This document shows positions 49,072 through 55,770 of a DNA stretch of 55,770 nucleotides, piece after piece (the first letter of the stretch is position 1; each line of letters starts with the position of its first letter). The position numbers were made by a program, and so were the translations under genes. Location: positions 1 through 55,770 of the forward strand of contig CACYRB010000006.1 in assembly GCA_902776685.1 (NCBI GenBank), given 5' to 3'. This DNA is from an uncultured Prevotellaceae bacterium. Lineage in GTDB: Bacteria > Bacteroidota > Bacteroidia > Bacteroidales > Bacteroidaceae. The notes below the pieces were generated by a model that saw only the letters and a program-made list of their open reading frames with translations, did not search any database and was not told where the DNA came from.

Positions 49072-52000
49072 ATGGGAAAAGGACTATACAGAAACGACTA
49101 TGAGCACGATGCCTGCGGTGTGGGTATGGTGGTAAACATTCACGGTAACAAGAGCCACCAACTGGTGGACGATGCCCTGCGTGTGCTGGAAAATATGCAG
49201 CACCGCGGTGCCGAGGGTGCCGACATGAAGACGGGCGACGGAGCAGGCATCATGCTCCAGATACCTCACGAGTTTATCTTGCTGCAGGGCATCCCTGTGC
49301 CCGAGAAGGGAAAATACGGCACGGGGTTGGTCTTCCTGCCCAAGGACGAGCAGCGCCAGGAAGCCATGCTGCGCATCATGATTGAAGAGATTGAGCGCGA
49401 GGGGCTTCAGCTGATGCATCTGCGCAGCGTGCCGGTGTGTTCCGACTGTCTGGGCGCGGCTGCCCGGGCCACCGAGCCCGCCATCAAGCAGATGTTTGTC
49501 ACGGGGGTCAGCGACGACCGTGTGCCACTGTTCGAGCAGATGCTCTATGCCGTCAGGAAGCGAATGGAGCAACGCATCGGCGATGCCGACTTCTACGTCT
49601 GTTCGCTGTCGGCGAGGAACATCGTCTACAAGGGCATGCTCACGTCGATGCAGCTGCGACGCTACTACCTCGACCTGACCAACGACTACTTCACGTCGGG
49701 CGTGGCACTGGTTCACTCGCGATTCTCCACCAACACCATGCCGCGCTGGAGTCTGGCTCAGCCGTTCCGACTGATTGCCCACAACGGCGAAATCAACACC
49801 ATCCGCGGTAACCGCGGATGGATGAAGGCACGCGGACACGTGCTTCCCAACGGTGAAGACGTGCTGCAGCCGGGCATGAGCGACTCGGCCAGTCTCGACA
49901 ACGCGCTGGAGTATCTCGTCATGAGCGGACTGTCGCTGCCTCATGCCATGGCCATACTGGTGCCCGAGGCGTTCGGGCAGCAGAATCCCATATCCGACGA
50001 GCTGAAAGCGTTCTACGAGTATCACAGCATCTTGATGGAACCCTGGGACGGTCCGGCCGCTCTGCTGTTCTGCGACGGACGCTATGCCGGTGGCATGCTC
50101 GACCGCAACGGTCTGCGACCGGCACGCTACACCATCACGAAAAACGACACGATGGTAGTGGCCTCTGAGGCCGGCGTGCTCTTCTTCGAGCCGTCGGAGG
50201 TGGTTGAGAAAGGCCGACTGCAGCCTGGGAAGATGCTGATGGTAGACACGCAGCAGGGGTGTATCTTGCGCGACAGCGACATCAAGAGCCGCCTGGCATC
50301 GGCTCATCCCTACGGGCAGTGGCTGGCCGCTAACCGCATACAACTGGAGAAGCTGAAGAGCGGGCGGCACGTCGAAAACACCGTGACCGACCTCGCAGCC
50401 ATGGAACTGCTTTTCGGCTATGGCCGCGAAGACATCGACAGCACCATCATGCCGATGTGTGCTGGCGGACAGGAACCCACCGCAGCCATGGGCAACGACA
50501 CGCCGCTGGCCGTGCTCGACAGCAACCCGCAATCGTTTTTCAACTACTTCAGGCAACAGTTCGCACAGGTCACCAATCCCGCCATCGACTCCATTCGCGA
50601 AGGACTCGTCATGTCGCTCACCGAGTATATCGGGCGCGTCGGGCCAGGCATCCTCTCGCCCAGCGAGGACAACTGTAAGATGGTACGCCTGCCCCACCCC
50701 ATACTCACCAATGCCGCCCTCGACATGCTATGCCACATCGGCTATAAGGGATTCAACACCATAAAACTGCCAATGACATTCGCTCCTCACCTCTCGTGCG
50801 AGAACGGGAACGATAACGATAACGGGAACGAAAAAATCGTAAATTGTAAATCGTCTAATCGTAAATTTCTTATAACGCCCTCCCAGGGAGAGGCCTTGCG
50901 ACTGGCTCTCGACAAACTCTGCAAAGATGCTGAGCAAGCTGTAGACAACGGCTACAACTATATCATCCTGACCGATAACCTCCCAAACAGCTCCAGCCTC
51001 CCCCAACCCCTCCAAAGGGAGGGGAGCCCTGACGAGCAGCCCGATTGCAACCCCTCCCCCTTCAGGGGGAGGTTGGGAGGGGGCTTCTTTATTCCTTCAC
51101 TGCTGGCCGTGTCGGCCGTACACCACCACCTCATCAGGGCAGGGAAACGAGTACAGACTGCACTCATCGTTGAGTCGGGCGAGATTCGCGAGACCATGCA
51201 TGCGGCCCTGCTCCTGGGCTACGGAGCCTCGGCCGTCTGTCCGTGGCTGGCCTACGGAGTCATCGACGACCTGGTGCGCCGACATGCCATCCAAGAGGAC
51301 TATGCCACAGCCGAAGCCAACTACATCAAGGCCATGAAGAAGGGCCTGCTGAAAATCATGGCAAAGATGGGAATCTCCACCATTCGCAGCTACCGGGGAG
51401 CAAAAATATTCGAGAGCATCGGACTCAGCGAACAGTTGCTGAGAACCTATTTCGACACCGACGTGAGCGCCATCGGCGGCATCGGACTCGACGAGATTGC
51501 CCGCGATGCCATCAGAAGGCGTAACGCGGCATTTGCAACTCCTCCCCCTTCAGGGGGAGGATGGGAGGGGGCTCCCCTCATCCCTTACAAAGGACAATTC
51601 CACTGGCGACGCGACGGTATCCGCCACGCCTGGAACCCGCAGACCATTGCCACATTGCAGCTTGCCTGCCGACAAGGCTCATACGAGAAGTATAAACAGT
51701 TCAGCCACATGGCGGCAAACACCGACGAGCCTCTTTTCGTTCGCGACCTCTTCGCTTTCAAGCGTTCACCCATCCCCATCGACAAGGTGGAGCCGGTGGA
51801 GGCCATTGTGAGTCACTTTGTGACAGGTGCTATGAGTTTCGGAGCACTATCGAAGGAAGCTCACGAGACGATTTGCCTGGCCATGAACAAACTGGGCGGA
51901 CGCTCCAACACCGGAGAGGGGGGCGAAGACCGGGCTCGCTATCATGCCCAGACCGACGGCATCTCGCTCTCGTCAAAGACGAAACAGATAGCTTCGGGCC

Positions 52001-53715
52001 GATTCGGCGTAACAGCCGAATATCTGGTGAATGCCGAAGAGATACAAATCAAGGTGGCCCAGGGAGCCAAGCCCGGCGAGGGCGGACAGCTGCCCGGCTT
52101 CAAGGTCGACGAGGTGATTGCCCGCACACGCCACAGCATTGCAGGCATCTCGCTCATCTCGCCGCCTCCGCACCACGACATCTACTCCATAGAAGACCTG
52201 GCACAGCTCATCTTCGACCTGAAGAATGTAAACCCGCAGGCAGCTGTCAGCGTGAAGCTGGTAGCCGAGAGCGGCATCGGTACCATTGCCGCAGGCGTGG
52301 CAAAGGCGAAGGCCGACCTTATCGTGGTCTCCGGAGCCGAAGGCGGAACGGGTGCATCGCCCGCATCGAGCATGCGGTTTGCCGGCATCCCGCCCGAGAT
52401 TGGCCTGGCCGAGACGCAGCAGACACTGGTCAGAAACAGACTGCGCAGTCAGGTACGACTGCAAGTAGACGGACAGCTGAAGACGGGGCGCGACGTCGTG
52501 GCCATGGCTTTGCTCGGCGCCGACGAGTTTGCCTTTGGCACGTCGGCACTCATCGTGCTCGGATGTGTCATGATGCGCAAATGCAATCAAAACACCTGTC
52601 CGATGGGAGTGGCCACTCAAGACGCATCGCTGCGGGCACATTTCAGAGGACATTACTCGCACCTCGTAAACTATTTCACGTTTGTAGCTCAAGAGGTCAG
52701 AGAACTGCTGGCCGACATGGGTTTCCGGTCGCTTAACGATATCATCGGCCACACCGAGATAGTTAACGGGAACGGCACCTCTCACCTCGACCTCTCGCGA
52801 CTGCTCTACAAAGAAAGCGAGACTCACATCAGATACGAAGGAGGAGGTGTGTGCGCCGAAAATACCGACAGAGAGTCGGCCATGCTGCTCTCCCAGCAAC
52901 TCGTCGGCGGCGCAAAGGCAGCCATAGAAAACCGGGAAGAGGTGAGCCTCGACTTCACCATCAAAAACACCGACCGCGCCTGCGGCACCCTGCTCAGCGG
53001 TATCGTGGCACGAAAATATGGAGCCGAAGGTCTGCCGCCCGACACCATCAAGGCTCGTTTCAGGGGGTCGGCCGGACAAAGCTTCGGAGCATTTCTCATG
53101 AAAGGCATCAGCTTCAAGCTCGAAGGCGAGGCCAACGACTACGTAGCAAAAGGCCTCTCGGGCGGTGTCATCGCCATACAGCCTCCTCTGCGGGCTAACT
53201 ACAAAGCTGAAGACAATGTCATCGTAGGCAATACTGGCCTTTACGGAGCTACAAGCGGCGAACTCTACATCAACGGCAAGGTGGGCGAGCGCTTCGCCGT
53301 GCGCAACTCGGGAGCCATAGCCGTCGTCGAGGGAGCCGGAGACCACTGCTGCGAATACATGACCGGCGGACGGGTGGTTGTGCTCGGCACTACAGGCAGA
53401 AACTTCGCCGCAGGCATGAGCGGAGGCATGGCCTACGTATGGGATAAAGAACGCACGTTCGACTACTACTGCAACATGGACATGGTGGAAATAAGTCTTG
53501 TTGAGGAAGCCCAACATCGGAAAGAACTACACCAGCTCATCCGTCAGCACTATCTCCATACCGGCTCAAAGCTGGCACTGCAGATGCTCGACGACTGGAA
53601 TCACTATGTCAACCAGTTCATTCAAGTGGTACCCATCGAATACAAACGAGTGCTGCACGAAGAGCAAATGAGAAAGCTACAACAGAAAATTGCCGACGTA
53701 CAACGCGATTATTAA
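49072..53715 (+). CDS. gltB: Glutamate synthase large subunit
   Basis: This encodes 1,547 residues. The N-terminal amidotransferase opens YEHDACGVGMV; the Cys at 15 becomes the N-terminal nucleophile after cleavage. The central and FMN domains follow, with the 3Fe-4S motif CVMMRKCNQNTC near residue 1165, and a C-terminal beta-helix. It makes two glutamates from glutamine and 2-oxoglutarate. It is longer than usual owing to three unusual inserts: near 580 (NGNDNDNGNEKIVNCKSSNR), near 645-670 (SLPQPLQREGS...PSPFRGRLGGG), and near 825 (TPPPSGGGWEG). All three are encoded by intergenic-type repeats. Confidence 0.95.
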   Translation: MGKGLYRNDYEHDACGVGMVVNIHGNKSHQLVDDALRVLENMQHRGAEGADMKTGDGAGIMLQIPHEFILLQGIPVPEKGKYGTGLVFLPKDEQRQEAMLRIMIEEIEREGLQLMHLRSVPVCSDCLGAAARATEPAIKQMFVTGVSDDRVPLFEQMLYAVRKRMEQRIGDADFYVCSLSARNIVYKGMLTSMQLRRYYLDLTNDYFTSGVALVHSRFSTNTMPRWSLAQPFRLIAHNGEINTIRGNRGWMKARGHVLPNGEDVLQPGMSDSASLDNALEYLVMSGLSLPHAMAILVPEAFGQQNPISDELKAFYEYHSILMEPWDGPAALLFCDGRYAGGMLDRNGLRPARYTITKNDTMVVASEAGVLFFEPSEVVEKGRLQPGKMLMVDTQQGCILRDSDIKSRLASAHPYGQWLAANRIQLEKLKSGRHVENTVTDLAAMELLFGYGREDIDSTIMPMCAGGQEPTAAMGNDTPLAVLDSNPQSFFNYFRQQFAQVTNPAIDSIREGLVMSLTEYIGRVGPGILSPSEDNCKMVRLPHPILTNAALDMLCHIGYKGFNTIKLPMTFAPHLSCENGNDNDNGNEKIVNCKSSNRKFLITPSQGEALRLALDKLCKDAEQAVDNGYNYIILTDNLPNSSSLPQPLQREGSPDEQPDCNPSPFRGRLGGGFFIPSLLAVSAVHHHLIRAGKRVQTALIVESGEIRETMHAALLLGYGASAVCPWLAYGVIDDLVRRHAIQEDYATAEANYIKAMKKGLLKIMAKMGISTIRSYRGAKIFESIGLSEQLLRTYFDTDVSAIGGIGLDEIARDAIRRRNAAFATPPPSGGGWEGAPLIPYKGQFHWRRDGIRHAWNPQTIATLQLACRQGSYEKYKQFSHMAANTDEPLFVRDLFAFKRSPIPIDKVEPVEAIVSHFVTGAMSFGALSKEAHETICLAMNKLGGRSNTGEGGEDRARYHAQTDGISLSSKTKQIASGRFGVTAEYLVNAEEIQIKVAQGAKPGEGGQLPGFKVDEVIARTRHSIAGISLISPPPHHDIYSIEDLAQLIFDLKNVNPQAAVSVKLVAESGIGTIAAGVAKAKADLIVVSGAEGGTGASPASSMRFAGIPPEIGLAETQQTLVRNRLRSQVRLQVDGQLKTGRDVVAMALLGADEFAFGTSALIVLGCVMMRKCNQNTCPMGVATQDASLRAHFRGHYSHLVNYFTFVAQEVRELLADMGFRSLNDIIGHTEIVNGNGTSHLDLSRLLYKESETHIRYEGGGVCAENTDRESAMLLSQQLVGGAKAAIENREEVSLDFTIKNTDRACGTLLSGIVARKYGAEGLPPDTIKARFRGSAGQSFGAFLMKGISFKLEGEANDYVAKGLSGGVIAIQPPLRANYKAEDNVIVGNTGLYGATSGELYINGKVGERFAVRNSGAIAVVEGAGDHCCEYMTGGRVVVLGTTGRNFAAGMSGGMAYVWDKERTFDYYCNMDMVEISLVEEAQHRKELHQLIRQHYLHTGSKLALQMLDDWNHYVNQFIQVVPIEYKRVLHEEQMRKLQQKIADVQRDY
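50806..50829 (+). repeat. 24 bp repeat in gltB, identical to one in the CPBP gene
   Basis: Exactly the same 24 bases as 20227-20250, including frame, giving GNDNDNGN in both proteins. A segment of the ATCGTAAATTGTAAATCG type, otherwise seen between genes, follows. Confidence 0.9.
51053..51072 (+). repeat. 20 bp near-palindrome in gltB, first copy
   Basis: CCTCCCCCTTCAGGGGGAGG, repeated exactly at 51541-51560. Both copies are in coding sequence and keep the frame. Confidence 0.9.
51541..51560 (+). repeat. 20 bp near-palindrome in gltB, second copy
   Basis: Exact second copy of 51053-51072, but read in a different frame of the repeat, so the two inserts have different amino-acid sequences. 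Confidence 0.9.
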
Positions 53716-53761
53716 ATTGTAAATTGCCAAATCGTAAATTGTCAAATCATAAATTATAATA

Positions 53762-55099
53762 ATGGTAAACTCAAAAGCATTTCTAAACATTCACCGCAAG
53801 GAAGCTGGCTACAGGCCGGTGAACGACCGAATACACGATTTCGGCGAAGTGGAGCAAACCCTGAACAGCGGCGACCGACGCCAGCAAGCCTCGCGCTGCA
53901 TGGACTGCGGTGTGCCGTTCTGCCACTGGGCCTGTCCGTTAGGAAACCGCCCGCCGGAATGGAACGACGCTCTCGCCAGCGGCGACTGGGAGCTGGCCTA
54001 CCGGCTGCTCACGGCCACCAATCCTTTCCCCGAGTTTACTGGGCGCGTCTGTCCTGCTCTGTGTGAAAAGTCGTGCGTGCTCAACCTGATGAGCCACGAG
54101 GCCACCACCAACCGCGAAAACGAGTGTGCCATCATCGAACACGCCTTTGAAGAGAACTTCGTGCACGCGGCACAGCCTGTCAGAAACGGTCTCAGCGTGA
54201 CAGTCGTGGGTGCCGGTCCGGCCGGCCTGGCTGCCGCCGACCGACTGAACCGCCTGGGATACTCCGTCACGGTGTTTGAGAAGAACGAGGCGGCCGGCGG
54301 ACTCTTGCGCTATGGCATTCCCAATTTCAAACTGAACAAGGCCGTCATCGACCGACGTATCGCATTGATGAAGCAGGCGGGCATCACGTTCCACTTCAAC
54401 ACGCCCTATGACGTCAGCCCTGACGCGATACCCACCACCCCCATCGTTCTTGCCACAGGGACCCCCCAGGCCCGCGACCTCAATATTCCGGGGCGCGACC
54501 TATCCGGCGTGCATTTCGCGTTGGAACTACTTGCACAGCAAAACCGCTTGCTGGCTGGGGCAGAGATTCCAAAAGACGAACGCATAACGGCCAAGGGGAA
54601 ACACGTGCTGGTCATCGGCGGCGGCGACACCGGCAGCGACTGCATCGGCACAGCCCACCGGCAAGGTTGCCTCAGTGTCACACAGATCGAGATTATGCCG
54701 CAGCCGCCCGCAGGACCTGACGATCCTGCCAATCCCTGGCCGGCCTATCCGCGAACATTGAAACAGTCGTCCTCGCACGAAGAGGGCTGCACACGACGGT
54801 GGAACATCAACACGCTGGAGTTTCTGGGAAGCGACGGGAAGGTCACGGGCGTAAAGGTGCAGGAAATAGAGTGGGTGCCCGACGCCAACGGCGGGCGGCC
54901 CAAGATGAAGCCGAAGGGAAAGCCCGAGGTCATCAAGGCCGAGCTGGTGCTGCTGGCAATGGGATTTCTCAAACCCGTCCATCCGCAATATCCAAAGAAC
55001 GTCATCATCTGTGGCGATGCCCTGAACGGTCCCTCGCTCGTTGTAAAAGCTCTGGCCGACGGTCTGCGTGCTGCCGATGAGGTTGATAGAAATAAATAG
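53762..55099 (+). CDS. gltD: Glutamate synthase small subunit
   Basis: This encodes 445 residues. Two N-terminal cysteine clusters (RCMDCGVPFCHWACP near residue 42 and CPALCEKSC near 95) hold 4Fe-4S centres. The FAD motif VVGAGPAGLAAADRL is near 148 and the NADPH motif VIGGGDTGSDCIGT near 285. It passes electrons from NAD(P)H to GltB. It follows gltB after 46 bases of AATTGTAAATT-type repeats. Confidence 0.96.
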   Translation: MVNSKAFLNIHRKEAGYRPVNDRIHDFGEVEQTLNSGDRRQQASRCMDCGVPFCHWACPLGNRPPEWNDALASGDWELAYRLLTATNPFPEFTGRVCPALCEKSCVLNLMSHEATTNRENECAIIEHAFEENFVHAAQPVRNGLSVTVVGAGPAGLAAADRLNRLGYSVTVFEKNEAAGGLLRYGIPNFKLNKAVIDRRIALMKQAGITFHFNTPYDVSPDAIPTTPIVLATGTPQARDLNIPGRDLSGVHFALELLAQQNRLLAGAEIPKDERITAKGKHVLVIGGGDTGSDCIGTAHRQGCLSVTQIEIMPQPPAGPDDPANPWPAYPRTLKQSSSHEEGCTRRWNINTLEFLGSDGKVTGVKVQEIEWVPDANGGRPKMKPKGKPEVIKAELVLLAMGFLKPVHPQYPKNVIICGDALNGPSLVVKALADGLRAADEVDRNK

Positions 55100-55127
55100 C
55101 GAAGCTTTCACGAACAGGAGAGATTTA

Positions 55128-55585
55128 TGAAATGTTAAAATCAGGCCGTTTTCAGTCTGACATTTTAACGTCGAGATTGGCACGAAATGGTGTCGGTGGG
55201 CAGATGGCCCGCCGACATCAAAACAAGCGATTCTGGTCGGCGGTTTGTAAATCACTGTCAATCAACGCGTTATTTTTACTCTCATCTCTCATCCTTCATC
55301 CCTCATCCCTGAAAGGTATATGTTTCGGGGTGCAAAAGACGGTCTTTTGGGTGGTGAAAGCTAAACTTTCGCAGTGCAAAAGACCGTCTTTTGGAAGGTG
55401 AAACATATATGTTTGGGAAAAGATGAGGGATGAAAGATGAGGGATGAGGGAGTGAAAGGGGAGTTGAAGGGGCAAAATGGGGGCTAAAGGAAATGTTAAA
55501 ACGGAAATTGCGTTTTAACAATTAGGCCGGTGAACGATATACGTTTCACTGTCGGCGTTAACACCTTTTCACTTTCAACGATAAC
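55128..55585 (-). repeat. Dispersed intergenic element, copy B
   Basis: This is the inverse of copy A (34920-35375). Its boxes are at 55311-55326, 55334-55348, 55356-55370, 55378-55392 and 55401-55414, at the same 22 bp pitch. Where copy A has GAAAGACCGTCTTTC, copy B has AAAAGACCGTCTTTT, so both arms changed together. The distal box is at 55532-55547. Near its left end GTTAAAAT...ATTTTAAC forms a hairpin that could also end the gltD transcript. No gene is seen in 55100-55757. Confidence 0.88.
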
Positions 55586-55625
55586 GATTGCGGCCCCTCC
55601 CAACCCCAACTTTTCAACAGAATTG

Positions 55626-55657
55626 TTTGGCCGTTGCGGTTGAAATGATTACTTTTG
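55626..55657 (+). promoter_or_regulatory. Promoter reading out of the window
   Basis: TTTG (55626-55629), 20 bases, TACTTTTG (55650-55657). A second -7-like box TATATTTG lies at 55735-55742. Confidence 0.65.
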
Positions 55658-55757
55658 CAACGCGATTTTTCGGTTCATCCGACATTTCGAGTGATATATT
55701 GACAAGAAAATGAAGAAAACCGCTGAACATTTTGTATATTTGAATAACCACAAACAA

Positions 55758-55770
55758 ATGTACAAGTATG
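55758..55770 (+). CDS. Possible start of the next gene (cut by window end)
   Basis: ATG TAC AAG TAT, about 15 bases after a -7-like box. Only four codons are visible, so the product cannot be named. Confidence 0.3.

Noticed and set aside
49084-50697. Long antisense frame opposite gltB
   Set aside because: It is the complement of well-conserved gltB domains, with no promoter or motif of its own.
55132-55401. 89-codon frame in the gltD-downstream spacer
   Set aside because: It runs through palindromes and is not kept in the homologous copy at 34.9-35.4 kb.

Overview
The window looks like chromosome from a Bacteroidales bacterium of the Prevotella type. The gene families point there: a type III glutamine synthetase, DapL plus DapF for lysine and peptidoglycan, DUF4290 and DUF3822 proteins, and an Imm32-family protein. 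Most readable promoters have the Bacteroidetes form (TTTG, 19-23 bases, then TAnnTTTG), and Shine-Dalgarno sequences are scarce. The exact genus is inference. No rRNA, CRISPR array, transposase or integrase was found.

Positions 1-15,240 are an AT-richer accessory region. One strand carries a tightly packed run of genes: a small HTH regulator, a DUF4007 protein, a 1,072-residue P-loop ATPase, a RhuM-type protein, a DndC-like sulfurtransferase, a PLD-nuclease/DEAH-helicase fusion, a 75-residue protein, a DndD-like SMC ATPase, a 190-residue protein in the usual DndE position, a GIY-YIG nuclease and a DndB-like DGQHR protein. An AbiH-family gene follows. This has the parts of a DNA phosphorothioation-type modification and restriction system, but with no recognisable DndE and an unusual effector set. 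It ends beside a tRNA gene with CAT anticodon, and inverted and direct copies of a 12-13 base sequence lie between the two, as expected of an old tRNA integration site.

Positions 15,500-47,500 are mostly core genes. They are a calcium-type P-type ATPase with a structured leader, a HAD phosphatase, ribF and a CPBP protease; a lipoprotein; glnK-amtB-porin; Imm32; nadD-gmk-yicC on the minus strand; tsaB; DUF4290-murA-rimM-dxr; a HigB/HigA-type toxin-antitoxin pair with a perfect palindromic operator; rseP; a RecD-like helicase; a pilin-like protein, DUF3822 and rsmD; a lipoprotein fusing a nucleoside hydrolase to a P-loop kinase-like domain; glnN; and dapL and dapF. Two gene graveyards (21.9-22.2 kb and 24.8-25.3 kb) hold broken GxxExxY and Sir2/CobB genes.

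Positions 45,860-55,100 form a nitrogen-assimilation block: asnB, a second amtB, gltB and gltD. With glnN and the glnK-amtB operon, the window holds most of the ammonia uptake and GS/GOGAT route.

The most unusual non-gene features are repeats. Two copies of a roughly 460 bp intergenic element lie in inverted orientation (about 34.92-35.38 and 55.13-55.59 kb). Each carries five palindromic boxes at a 22 bp pitch, with one compensated base-pair change between copies. Short intergenic-type repeats are also inserted in frame within at least three protein genes (CPBP protease, RecD-like helicase, GltB). MurA has Asp in place of the fosfomycin-target Cys.
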